From assembly GCA_965216695.1 (NCBI GenBank), contig OZ244212.1, forward strand, positions 3,968,001 to 4,032,000: a DNA stretch of 64,000 nucleotides. The letters are read 5' to 3'. Positions 51,421 through 59,932 of the stretch are shown here, in pieces. Within the stretch, counting starts at the first letter, position 1; the number at the start of each line of letters is the position of its first letter. This stretch comes from G965216695 sp965216695 (GTDB taxonomy: Bacteria > Pseudomonadota > Gammaproteobacteria > Pseudomonadales > Azotimanducaceae). The position numbers and the translations under genes were made by a program. The notes below the pieces were generated by a model. That model did no database searches and had not been told where the DNA came from. It saw nothing but the letters and a program-made list of their open reading frames with translations.

Positions 51421-52740
51421 GATTGAGCAACATTTCTTCTGTAAATTTCGGCTATCCCTCGACGGCTGCCTGATTCTGGAACGACAGATACCGTTTGTCG
51501 GCGGTCTGCCAATCTTCCGCAATCTCCATCAACACAGCGCTCACCAAACGTAAACAAGACGCCTCATTCGGGAATAGCCGCGCTACGCGCGTGCGCCGTC
51601 GGATCTCTTCGTTCAGCCGTTCGATCAGATTCGTCGTTCTCAGGCGCCGCCGGTGATTTGATGGCAGACTGAACACCGTAAAACCTTCTGGCAAATTCTC
51701 TTCGGCCCACGCCGCCAGTTGCGGCGCCTTCGTCTCATGTTTCTTGATCAGCTTTTCCAGCAAACGATTGGCCTCATCCAGATCCGGTGCATTGAAGATG
51801 GCACGGATATCCGCAGCCACCTGACTCCGCATGGCCTGCGTCGGCACATACTGCCCGGCATTCTGCTGCAAATGAAATTGGCAACGCTGCCAGGGGACGC
51901 TCGGAAATACCGCTTGTCGAGCCGCTTTGAGCCCTTCATGCGCGTCGCTCACGATCAGCTGGACACCGTGCAGGCCGCGGTCTTTCAGCTCCGTAAGAAA
52001 CGCTCGCCAGTGCACTTCGGCTTCAGACAGTGAAACCGAACAACCGAGAACGTCTCTGTGGCCGTCTGCACCGACACCACAGGCAATCAACACGGCCGCG
52101 TCGAGTACTTGGCCACCTTGGCGCACCTTCTCATATCGTGCGTCCAGCACAATGTATCGATAACTGCCTAACTGTCGCTCCCGCCACGCCATCAGCATCT
52201 CGTCGAGTTCTTGCGCTGCTCGAGAGACTTGGGCAGAGCTCACCTCCATCCCGCAGAGTTCTTCAACGATCTTCTTTACGCGCCGGGTTGAGACCCCTTG
52301 CACGTACATCTCAGCGATCGACAGCAGCAACGCGCGTTCCGAGCGCAGGCCTTTCTCCAGGCTTTGCGGGTAGAACTCGCAATCCCGGGTTTGCGGCACT
52401 TTCAGTGGCAACTCGCCCAATCGGGTCTTAACGGTCTTGCCCTTAAACCCGTTGGCGTAGCCCGCCCTGGCCGCGCTGCGCTCGTAGGGCGCCGCGCCCA
52501 GGTACTCGCTTCGTTCGGCAACCATCGCCGCGTTCATCAACACCGTCACCGCGTCGGCCAGTCCGTCGAAGCCATGGTCTTTCAGCAATTCCAATGCGTC
52601 GCCAATCGATCTATTCTCTGCTCGCTGAGCCATTTCTGTTTCCTCTCGTTTGCAAACACCACATTCGCTTTCGAAAGGATAACCGGATGGCTCAGCTCTT
52701 TTGAGCCTTCAGCAATTTACAGAAAATACGTTACACCACC
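51421..52740 (-). mobile_element. IS256-family insertion sequence in the glycosylase gene
   Basis: Exactly 1,320 bp between two copies of AGCAGCGA (51413-51420 and 52741-52748), an 8-bp target duplication. The ends share an imperfect inverted repeat of about 27 bp with the inner TTCTGTAAATT identical. It carries one transposase. The clean duplication indicates a simple, fairly recent insertion. Confidence 0.92.
51452..52633 (-). CDS. IS256-family transposase
   Basis: A 393-residue mutator-type transposase. The signatures are LGELPLKVPQTRDCEFYPQSL, YVQGVSTRRVKKIVEELCG, the DDE Asp residues in YIVLDARYEKVR and LIVSDAHEGLKAARQAVFP, WQRCQFHLQQNAG and the C-terminal TTNLIERLNEEIRRRTRVAR with Glu. 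It is full length, reads in the same direction as the gene it interrupts, and is probably active. Confidence 0.95.
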   Translation of the reverse strand: MAQRAENRSIGDALELLKDHGFDGLADAVTVLMNAAMVAERSEYLGAAPYERSAARAGYANGFKGKTVKTRLGELPLKVPQTRDCEFYPQSLEKGLRSERALLLSIAEMYVQGVSTRRVKKIVEELCGMEVSSAQVSRAAQELDEMLMAWRERQLGSYRYIVLDARYEKVRQGGQVLDAAVLIACGVGADGHRDVLGCSVSLSEAEVHWRAFLTELKDRGLHGVQLIVSDAHEGLKAARQAVFPSVPWQRCQFHLQQNAGQYVPTQAMRSQVAADIRAIFNAPDLDEANRLLEKLIKKHETKAPQLAAWAEENLPEGFTVFSLPSNHRRRLRTTNLIERLNEEIRRRTRVARLFPNEASCLRLVSAVLMEIAEDWQTADKRYLSFQNQAAVEG

Positions 52741-53001
52741 AGCAGCGACTCCAACGCTGGCGCTTATACCGTAGCCACCGAGGAGACATGCCCCAACTTC
52801 TTCAGTGAGCGTTCTTCCCAACTTGAATTGTGGTGTACGGCCGAGTACGCGTCGGGCGACGACTTGGTAACACCAATAGGCAGGCGATGGAAAAGCTTCG
52901 ATGTTGCCCCATCGGATTTTGTCCATTACGCGTTGCTCGGGTGAGGGTAGTTCAACTTGGACTGCCCCACACCTTGTGACTATTGACGCCACCTGCGTCA
53001 T
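52741..53001 (-). pseudogene. OGG-like DNA glycosylase, N-terminal part
   Basis: The N-terminal 87 codons start at ATG 53001, overlapping the methylase stop by ATGA. They include VELPSPEQRVMDKIRWGNIEAF and SPAYWCYQVVARRVL, with the conserved-looking LTEEVGACLLGGYGISASVG at the break. The reading frame then runs a few codons into the IS (GGVTYFL) and stops at 52717. The rest of the gene is at 50840-51420. Confidence 0.8.
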
Positions 53002-53681
53002 CGTTCGACACCCTTATTCTCGAGTGGATAGGTTCTGTTTATCCATTCGAGAAAAACTCCTCTTTCGGCCGGCTTCATAGCCGCTACCCTTTTTTTAAGC
53101 CGTTGAAGTCTTCGTTTGGTCGTCTCGCGTTCGCGGTAGCAATCCCCGAGGTATCGGCCATCGTGTAACAACTCAGGGGGTTCAAAGTTGAACCAGATTG
53201 TCTCTTCGCGTACTTCTTGATGAGTCTTTGCTGAGAATGACTTTGTTTTCCAATCACCGAGGAGGTTTTTGTATAGATCGTTTGCGTATCCGGAAACGAG
53301 CACCATGCATGGGAGGGACGCCAGAAGTGAGATTAGTCTTTCGTGGTCTTCTATCGAATAGTCCCACTTATACACTCGCTTTCGCTTACGAGTATCAGGG
53401 TGGTACGGTGGGTCGGAGTAAATTAGTTCACTGCCCAAGAAATCCATTCGGGCAAGTACGTCTTCGGCTCGTGCGTTTAATAGCTCTATGTTGTTGGCCG
53501 TCGCGGTCGTCCAAGCTGAGATGACTTTAGGATCAACATCTATTCCGATGTTCCGTTCGGCTAGCCGTTTGTGCCTCATCACGGCTCCTCCACCTAAGTG
53601 CGTTTCGATGTAGGTGGAGTGGGGTGGCATTAAGTTAATAACGTGCTGATACGTTTTTCCTTTGCCGCCTGGGTAGTTCAT
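52998..53681 (-). CDS. Dam-type (D12 class) DNA adenine methylase
   Basis: A 227-residue methyltransferase. Motif X/I regions are NYPGGKGKTYQHV and YIETHLGGGAVM, and the catalytic motif IV is SDPPYHPD (about 89-96). It is shorter than E. coli Dam (about 278 residues), with a basic C-terminus rich in Arg/Lys. No restriction endonuclease is coupled to it; instead the glycosylase gene is coupled by an ATGA overlap. It may be an orphan methylase that marks self DNA. Confidence 0.85.
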   Translation of the reverse strand: MNYPGGKGKTYQHVINLMPPHSTYIETHLGGGAVMRHKRLAERNIGIDVDPKVISAWTTATANNIELLNARAEDVLARMDFLGSELIYSDPPYHPDTRKRKRVYKWDYSIEDHERLISLLASLPCMVLVSGYANDLYKNLLGDWKTKSFSAKTHQEVREETIWFNFEPPELLHDGRYLGDCYRERETTKRRLQRLKKRVAAMKPAERGVFLEWINRTYPLENKGVER

Positions 53682-53732
53682 GCCGATTGATCATCGCCAT
53701 TTCTGGCGATGATGTCAAATAGGCGCGAAACC

Positions 53733-53750
53733 GGTACCTATTCAGGTACC
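53733..53750 (+). repeat. Arm-type repeat, right copy (GGTACC-TATTCA-GGTACC)
   Basis: It matches the left copy at 31673-31690 in 17 of 18 bases with the same orientation and spacing, and lies about 120 bases inside the right core. It is likely a binding site for the integrase or its directionality factor. Confidence 0.5.
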
Positions 53751-53840
53751 TCACTGCTCGCAAACAGCCACGTTTAGTCTCGCCTTGCCTCAGCATTAGG
53801 AAGGCTATATCGTTGAGTTTACTTGAGTTTCACCGAAACC

Positions 53841-53887
53841 CATTGAAATTCAATGAGTTACGATCACGACTGTTAATCAGCGGGTCG
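53841..53887 (+). repeat. attR: 18-bp tRNA-Asn core with adjacent palindrome
   Basis: CTGTTAATCAGCGGGTCG at 53870-53887 repeats the first 18 bases of the tRNA fragment at 31570. The palindrome CATTGAA-A-TTCAATG lies at 53841-53855. The bases that follow do not continue the tRNA T-arm, so the right side is either decayed or from a secondary site. No gene is seen between 53888 and 54153. Confidence 0.65.
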
Positions 53888-54153
53888 ACGTCTCTTGTGG
53901 GAATCGCTTTCCGCAATCGTGGCACAGGCGGTCCTTCGATCCATCGCTGATAGTCGTGACCTTGCTATTCGAGCGTCGTTTCGATTTCTCGAAGCAATGT
54001 AGCCGGTTCTTGTAGTCGAACGCGTCGTCGCCTGCATCGGTCGCTAGCTGAAGCGCGATGGTTCGAGCTCGGTGCGTGAGCGAGCCGCTTGCCTAACGTG
54101 GCCAAACTTGAGTTTCAGAGACTGCTACTACTCAATCAGGCGTGACGCCGGAT

Positions 54154-55572
54154 TCAGCCCCCGCAGGCGGCGAACTCTTCCTCGCAGAAGAACGCACACA
54201 ACTCGTCGGCGCTGGCCATGTCACGACAGCGGCAGGAGCAATCGTCATCACCCGAGTCGAATGTACCGTCAGCTTCCGCGAACGTGAGCCGGAACGTGGT
54301 TTCCACCACCGGCACCCCCAGGTGGCGACAGGTGACATAGTGCTCCACGGTCGACCCTGCTGGCGCTGCGTCCTGCAGCTCGAACATGTCCACCAACACA
54401 TGGCCTGAGGCGCTGTGGAGGGGAATTTCATTGGGCACGCCGGCCTGAGGATAGGGAGAGCGATTGGCGCTCCCACCGATCACCTGACCGTCTTCGGTGG
54501 TGATGGTGATGTCGGAAAGCGCGCCCTCGAGCGTTCGGCCCTGCTTCACTTTCCGCTGAACCCCATCAAACAATTGGGTGAACTCCTTGGGCAACGCGCC
54601 GTCCTCTCCGGCAGTGTCTGGACCCGACCCGGGCGTGTGAGTCTCCATGTGCTTGGTGATCACGCTGCCCAGAAAATCCTGCTTCGTGCCCGTGCTCAAA
54701 CAATAGATGGGTTCGCTAGCGGTAGCGCCGCTGTAGTCCATCTCGAAACCGAACCGAGTGCAGGCAACAGATCCGGCCTGTTGTTCACAGCGATCTTCAC
54801 CGGTGACGAGTATGTCCATCGTCACCTCGCAGACTGAACGGGAACCGCCGGAGCTGCAGACCTCACCGGAACGAAAACCCGATACACGGAAGTTGTCTGC
54901 CCCTCCCCCATGAAACCGCTGGAACACCGGATCCACAACCTCGCCATTGCGCTCGCAATACCCCTCGTTGGAACGACACGTGCGCTTCGCTCCCGCTGGG
55001 CATGTGTAACTGGCCTCCGCGCCATCCGGGCGATCCGTGGTGTAGTCGAAGGTGATGGTGTCTGCGTCAAAGGGTCCGTTCCCGCTGGCCCAGGAAAGCG
55101 CGGTTTCAAGCCCGTAAGTCTCTACGACCTCAGCGTGACAGTAGGCTGCGCAGTCGAACCCTGCAGCCTGCTCCATGTCGCATTTGACCAGGCAATCATC
55201 ATGGGTTCGACAACCCTGGTGGGTACCGCACTGATAGCGCTTGATGCGTGTGAGTGAATCGTCAGCACCGCACTCGTAGCGCACTTCCTGCTCACACCTC
55301 GAGGGGCAGTCGACGCCACAAGCGCCGGGACAGGGGGAGCCCCGTTCATGTTTGGTGGGCCCGAAGCTGTTGCGAACCATATCTCCCGGGTTGGCTGACC
55401 ACTGCGCTGAAGCGGCGGGAATCGTCGTAACCAAGACGAGCGTTATCAATGCCGGCCCGAACATCCGGCCATAATCGATTATGCAAGACCGGAGCTGCGA
55501 AGCGCGCTCGCTCAACGCAGTCGGCGACAGCGTCTTTTGATATGCCCGTTTTCTCGACCTACTTCTCATCAA
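54154..55572 (-). CDS. Secreted Cys-rich protein with PLA2-like motif
   Basis: A 472-residue protein with a long basic N-terminus and a signal peptide (about residues 38-56, ending AASA). The region CPGACGVDCPSRCEQEV, then YQCGTHQGCRTHDDCLVKC, has the CxxHDxC arrangement of phospholipase A2-type active sites. Later parts have more paired Cys and a C-terminal CSCRCRDMASADELCAFFCEE. The protein is probably exported and disulfide-rich; enzymatic activity is unproven. An earlier Met than the signal peptide is used by this ORF, so the true start may be at Met36 (RMFGPALITL). Confidence 0.6.
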   Translation of the reverse strand: MMRSRSRKRAYQKTLSPTALSERASQLRSCIIDYGRMFGPALITLVLVTTIPAASAQWSANPGDMVRNSFGPTKHERGSPCPGACGVDCPSRCEQEVRYECGADDSLTRIKRYQCGTHQGCRTHDDCLVKCDMEQAAGFDCAAYCHAEVVETYGLETALSWASGNGPFDADTITFDYTTDRPDGAEASYTCPAGAKRTCRSNEGYCERNGEVVDPVFQRFHGGGADNFRVSGFRSGEVCSSGGSRSVCEVTMDILVTGEDRCEQQAGSVACTRFGFEMDYSGATASEPIYCLSTGTKQDFLGSVITKHMETHTPGSGPDTAGEDGALPKEFTQLFDGVQRKVKQGRTLEGALSDITITTEDGQVIGGSANRSPYPQAGVPNEIPLHSASGHVLVDMFELQDAAPAGSTVEHYVTCRHLGVPVVETTFRLTFAEADGTFDSGDDDCSCRCRDMASADELCAFFCEEEFAACGG

Positions 55573-55730
55573 TGGCTCCGCGTACGCGCTTGCCTAAAAC
55601 GTTGGATTGACGCGTACATCATAGCGCACTGCATCGTGGAAACCCCCGTGCAGCAGAGTAACGCTTTCCACTAGGCGGCGGTAGCGTTGCGGCGTTCGTA
55701 CGCGGCGCAACGGGTGAGCGCGTGTGCGTG

Positions 55731-55838
55731 ATGCCGTTTAATGAAGCAGGTTTTACGCTGGTCGAGCTATTTGCATCACGGCCGCGCGCTTGGAGAAGCT
55801 TTCTGAGCCTGGTAGATAGTCGGCGAGACGTCGCATAG
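55731..55838 (+). pseudogene. Type IV pilin-like remnant
   Basis: ATG 55731 opens MPFNEAGFTLVELFAS, which contains the GFTLVEL processing and membrane motif of type IV pilins, then loses the pattern and stops at 55836-55838. In the following bases another frame reads DAQTYQCTNAGFA, a typical pilin-end style. This suggests a decayed pilin gene. No intact pilus gene is near. The rest of 55573-55868 holds nothing else I can support. Confidence 0.4.
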
Positions 55839-55868
55839 CGGCGCCTACGGGACGGATGCGCAAACCTA

Positions 55869-56126
55869 TCAATGCACCAACGCTGGTTTCGCTACCATGG
55901 ATTTCGCATACCGTTTGCAATACCGCATCGGATCCTGACCCCGAAATACCACAATGGTCGGGTGGCCTCGCTTTTCACGCTCGGCGCTGCGGATTGCCGC
56001 CTGACAATCAGCGATGACGCGCCGATGCTCTTGGCTTAAGTGGTTAGTAGACGATTGTGGAGCACGTGATGTGGCGCAGGCGCTCAGTGCCGCGATCATT
56101 GTGAACAGAAGCATGGTCATTCGCAT
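55869..56126 (-). CDS. Small lipoprotein
   Basis: An 85-residue protein from ATG 56126: a basic start followed by LLFTMIAALSACAT with the lipobox Cys. The mature part is short and basic (HRRVIADCQAAIRSAEREKRG, MRYCKRYAK) with two Cys that may pair. No family is recognised. It stands alone, with clear non-coding sequence on both sides. Confidence 0.55.
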   Translation of the reverse strand: MRMTMLLFTMIAALSACATSRAPQSSTNHLSQEHRRVIADCQAAIRSAEREKRGHPTIVVFRGQDPMRYCKRYAKSMVAKPALVH

Positions 56127-56324
56127 GGTAGTGCTACCCCTCGGTGTTTGGCCCACCCGCTGGTAGGTGCCGTGTACTGTGCGGGGTATCGCGTCTAACC
56201 GTCCTAACGAGCGCCTAATTTCGAGCTAATGATCGGCGTTTGGACGCGCACAAGGCATGCCCTAGCGATTCTCGGTAGTAGATCCTTTGGTAAGCTTTGT
56301 GGCATTGGTTGGGCGAACTGAAAC

Positions 56325-58283
56325 ATGACATTCATAGGGGATTGGCAGATCCTTCCCGAAACCTGCGAATTGCGGCGGGGGGCCGAGGAAGCCGTTCGAC
56401 TGAAACCGAAGGCGATGGAAGTGTTGCTCTACCTGGTGCGAGAGCACGGGCGCAGCGTATCGACCCAGGAATTGCTGGACGCCTGTTGGCCGGACCGGGT
56501 GGTCGTGGAAGCGGTCGTGCACAACCGGATTGCCGAGCTACGATCGGCAATGGGAGATGATGCTCAGAACCCGACCTACATCCGGACGATTCCAGGGCAG
56601 GGTTATGTCGCGGTCGGCCCGTTTGCCGCGGATTCCGACAGTTCTCTTGCCCCAAAAACAGAGAGAATCTCTTCCAGTGGGGAGTCTGCGACCGATTCTT
56701 CGGCCGCTAATCGTTTGCGGAGACATCTACCACCGGTCTTACGCTCAACGTGGTCGCTCACAGGGACAGCGCTGATCGCCGTACTGGCTTTGGGAGCTTG
56801 GCTGGCTGTCCCTCTCCACGCGCCTACGAATGAGGTGAATACGCTCGCAGTGCTGCCCTTCGTCAACGTCAGCCCTGAACCAGGCAACGACTACGTTTCG
56901 GATGGCATCAGACTGGAATTGATTCAGACGCTTGCCAACATCCCATGGTTGCGCGTGAGCTCTGCAACCGCGTCATCCTTTTTCAAAGACAAGAAGACAC
57001 CGGTGGCGACGATCGGTCAGGAACTGAACGTGGAGTACGTGGTGGAAGGGTCGGTCCACGTGTCGGGCGAGAAGACGCGCGTGTACGTTCAGCTTACGTC
57101 GGTGGCCGACGGCTTCGAGGTATGGTCGCGTAGGTACGATCGGGACCACACCGATTTGTTTCTTCTGCAGTCAGAAGTGAGCCGTGCGATCGTCGGCGAG
57201 TTGCCGCTGTTGCTCGACAATGAGCGGTTCACGGCAGCGGTAGACGCCGGTACTACTCATCCGGGTGCGTACGATGCGTATTTGCGGGCCCGCGCAATCC
57301 GGACAACGATGCAGTTTCCGGAAGACCTTGACGAGGCGGAGTCGTGGTACAGAAACGCCATTGAGCTCGATCCACACTTTTACGATGCGCACGCCATGCT
57401 CGCCGAGGTATTGCTGTTGCGTTCCAACTATCCGCGGGGTCGGCTGAGAGTCAGGGAGGCCGCCGCACTGCTGGAGAATCTCGAGAAGGCGGACGTCAAT
57501 CGGCAGAGGAAGGGCCGCTCCGGGCACCTGGTGTTGTTGTTCTATCTCGAGAAGAACTGGGGGGAGATCGAGGCGGTGATCGGTGAGGAGCTGAGGAAAA
57601 GCGCTTCCGAAGCCTATTGGTTTACGCAGTACGCGGATCTGCTCATGCTGTCCGGTCTCCCTAAACCGGCGCTGATGTATGCGCAGGCTGCCGAGCAGCT
57701 CGAGCCACTCGAGCGACATCACAAAACTGAAACAGGTGAAATCTACTTCTTCATGGGCGAACACGAACGCGCCGTCGCCAAGATGGATGAATGTCTGTTG
57801 CTGGTACCGAACGATGCTGAATGCAAAAGCTATAAGGCGGCGGCTCTCGCGCGGCTGGGTGAGTTGGATCAGGCCCTGGAACTGCTTGCAGAGGCCTCGT
57901 GGAGATCAAGCAGCACTCGTTGTGTTTTTCTACTGGAAGCGGGCCGATACTGCAACGCCGAAGACGCCTACGACGCGACTCTGACTGCGAATGTGAGTCT
58001 TGCGGTACTGTCCGGTGACTTCGACCGTGCGTTCGATTATTTGGCTACGGCGTTGGCGAACGACCACCTGGCGGTGATCTACGCCCGCCAGCAGTCGGGT
58101 GGCTGGCCCGCGGCTTTTCGTCAGGATCCGCGTTGGAAAGAATACTTACAGCAAGTCGGGCTGCATGACGCCTGGCGCGACGAACTCTGCCTGCGCGCGC
58201 AGCGGCTGAAGCCATACACCGGGCTCGACGTGGCGTGTTCTCCATCGAGCGAGGATTCTGCCGAACCCGAAACCAGCGCATAA
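56325..58283 (+). CDS. CadC-like membrane-bound regulator with TPR domain
   Basis: A 652-residue protein. An OmpR/PhoB-type winged helix lies at about 15-100 (EAVRLKPKAMEVLLYLVREHG, ELLDACWPDRVVVEAVVHNRIAELRSAMGD, YIRTIPGQGY). A membrane segment follows at about 143-163 (LTGTALIAVLALGAWLAVPL). Then there is a TolB/FlgO-like domain (LAVLPFVNVSPEPGNDYVSDG, YVVEGSVHVSG, WSRRYDR) and several TPR helices to the C-terminus. It would sense an envelope or cytoplasmic signal and bind DNA directly at the membrane. The target is unknown; neighbours are not in an operon. Confidence 0.85.
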   Translation: MTFIGDWQILPETCELRRGAEEAVRLKPKAMEVLLYLVREHGRSVSTQELLDACWPDRVVVEAVVHNRIAELRSAMGDDAQNPTYIRTIPGQGYVAVGPFAADSDSSLAPKTERISSSGESATDSSAANRLRRHLPPVLRSTWSLTGTALIAVLALGAWLAVPLHAPTNEVNTLAVLPFVNVSPEPGNDYVSDGIRLELIQTLANIPWLRVSSATASSFFKDKKTPVATIGQELNVEYVVEGSVHVSGEKTRVYVQLTSVADGFEVWSRRYDRDHTDLFLLQSEVSRAIVGELPLLLDNERFTAAVDAGTTHPGAYDAYLRARAIRTTMQFPEDLDEAESWYRNAIELDPHFYDAHAMLAEVLLLRSNYPRGRLRVREAAALLENLEKADVNRQRKGRSGHLVLLFYLEKNWGEIEAVIGEELRKSASEAYWFTQYADLLMLSGLPKPALMYAQAAEQLEPLERHHKTETGEIYFFMGEHERAVAKMDECLLLVPNDAECKSYKAAALARLGELDQALELLAEASWRSSSTRCVFLLEAGRYCNAEDAYDATLTANVSLAVLSGDFDRAFDYLATALANDHLAVIYARQQSGGWPAAFRQDPRWKEYLQQVGLHDAWRDELCLRAQRLKPYTGLDVACSPSSEDSAEPETSA

Positions 58284-58444
58284 GGCGGGACAGCTGCGCC
58301 AAAGTCCCCCGACGGTCGAAACCGTTCGAATGCGAAGACGACGAAGCGCGCGGTGTTTCGTCATCCCGCGTCCGGGTGTCTGCGGATCACGCGACCACGC
58401 ACAAGGCTTCCTGGTAACCAGCGTGTTTTCCAGCGGCCGCACCC

Positions 58445-58969
58445 TCAACCATCCATGATCAACGGATTGGACAGGTCCACACCAGCCTGAGCCGCCTGAT
58501 GCAACGCGGGGATCTGCATACCAGGTCCCGGCTGAACCAGCTCGATCGTCTTGCCGTCTGGGTCTCGCATAACACAGAATTTAGATCCTGCGATCTGCCC
58601 TTCCTCCGCTTCTAGCGGCTCCGTGTGAAAGTCAATTCCTGCGGCAGTGAGCCGCGCATAAATGTCATCTAGGTCCGGCACGGCAAAGCAGATATAGACA
58701 TATCCCACATCGTCCTGGCGCATCTGCTCTTTGGGGTTGCGGGTCGGTTCGAACTCCAACAGTTCAATGGCAACGTTGCCCACGGGTAGCAGCGCCGCTC
58801 GATGCACGTGGGGAGGTAGGCGCAGCACGCGTTGCCCCGAGGGTCCAGACACTTCGAGCGCTACACCCGGTTTGAGACCGAAGACCTTGCCATACCACTC
58901 GACCGATCGCTCGAGGTTCGTGACAGTAATTCCCACATGATGGAACGTTACATCGACCGGAAGTGACAT
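58445..58969 (-). CDS. VOC-superfamily (glyoxalase/dioxygenase-like) protein
   Basis: A 174-residue protein with two VOC half-modules: VTFHHVGITVTNLERSVEWYGKVFGL at the start and YVYICFAVPDLDDIYARLTAAGI with FCVMRDPDGKTIELVQPG near the end. Metal ligands would be His10, Glu in IELLEF, His or Glu in the second module, and Glu in KTIELVQ. The reaction is unknown; the superfamily includes glyoxalase I, extradiol dioxygenases and resistance proteins. Confidence 0.85.
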   Translation of the reverse strand: MSLPVDVTFHHVGITVTNLERSVEWYGKVFGLKPGVALEVSGPSGQRVLRLPPHVHRAALLPVGNVAIELLEFEPTRNPKEQMRQDDVGYVYICFAVPDLDDIYARLTAAGIDFHTEPLEAEEGQIAGSKFCVMRDPDGKTIELVQPGPGMQIPALHQAAQAGVDLSNPLIMDG

Positions 58970-59215
58970 GCTTAGTCCTCTGCAGACGTGCGCCGTGTTC
59001 GGCTACGGGCCGAGATTACCAAGAACGAATCTCTCCATTCCACTGAGCGAGAGAGTTTGATTCTTGGATTTAGCGATTGGTACCCCACAGAAAGCCTTGT
59101 CGCCTGAGTCGACTGGACCATTTGCCGCTATGACCTTCCAGCTCATAGATATGTGGGATTGTGGCGCAACCGCGTGTTTCCGATGCTGGTCGTTCTATCG
59201 ACTTGGAAGTGTCAA

Positions 59216-59752
59216 ATGCGAATATTCAATCTGTCTATGAGTTGGCTGGCTGTGATTGCGCTGCTGTGCGTGATGGTGCCACCGATGAGTGAAGCCGCGG
59301 CTGGCGGCAAGAACAGCAAGGACTCGTCGCCGAAGTGCCGTAGGGGCCAAACTTCTGCCACCTACTTTCGCGACGCAGATCTAGACGGTTTTGGGATAGA
59401 TCAGGAGTCGCTTGTGGCCTGCGAACAGCCGGAGGGCTACGCCGCGGTCGGAGGTGACTGCGCGGACGGTGATGCGACGCAATTCCCGGGTGCGATTGAG
59501 CAGTGCGATGGACTGGATAACAACTGCGACGGGCAGGTTGACGAAAACATCGAACCGGTCCCGAGCGATAGCGGCGGCATGCTGGTGTGCCAGGGCGCGG
59601 CAGGGTTTGTGCTCGAGTGTTCAGGCGGAGAGACTGCTTGCGGTGAGATCTGTGTGGACCTGGCGTCAGACCAGCAACACTGCGGCGGCTGTGGCAACCT
59701 GTGCGGTGGCGGTGATGTGTGCTCGGCCGGTGCGTGCGTGCCTGCGTCCTGA
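59216..59752 (+). CDS. Secreted MopE-like Cys-rich metal-binding-motif protein
   Basis: A 178-residue protein from ATG 59216 with a signal peptide (SWLAVIALLCVMVPPMSEAAA). The mature part has YFRDADLDGFG, GDCADGDATQFPGAIEQCDGLDNNCDGQVDE, which is the MopE-type putative metal-binding motif (acidic, paired Cys), and a C-terminal Cys-rich QHCGGCGNLCGGGDVCSAG repeat of the myxobacterial/stigma type. It probably binds calcium or copper outside the cell. The ORF can be read upstream to 59153, but the signal peptide begins at the chosen start. Confidence 0.75.
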   Translation: MRIFNLSMSWLAVIALLCVMVPPMSEAAAGGKNSKDSSPKCRRGQTSATYFRDADLDGFGIDQESLVACEQPEGYAAVGGDCADGDATQFPGAIEQCDGLDNNCDGQVDENIEPVPSDSGGMLVCQGAAGFVLECSGGETACGEICVDLASDQQHCGGCGNLCGGGDVCSAGACVPAS

Positions 59753-59932
59753 TAGCTCAGCGAAGCACCGTTTCTATCTAAATGTCGCTTCAATCTACGG
59801 CGCCCGTCGTCGACAAGCCGTTTACTACGCACGTCGACGGGGACGGCCATTCAGTGACGTGCGGACGGATCGTGTTGTGCTCTCCTCGCCAATCTTCGGT
59901 GACGATACGCGCTTCGTGGGTCGACTCGAGTG

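Noticed and set aside
48033..53001. Complete type IV CBASS
   Set aside because: QueC-like and OGG-like genes are present but there is no CD-NTase, no TGT-like gene and no cyclic-nucleotide effector.
52998..53681. Type II restriction-modification system
   Set aside because: The methylase has no adjacent endonuclease; the nearest nuclease-like gene is some 10 kb away and on the other strand.
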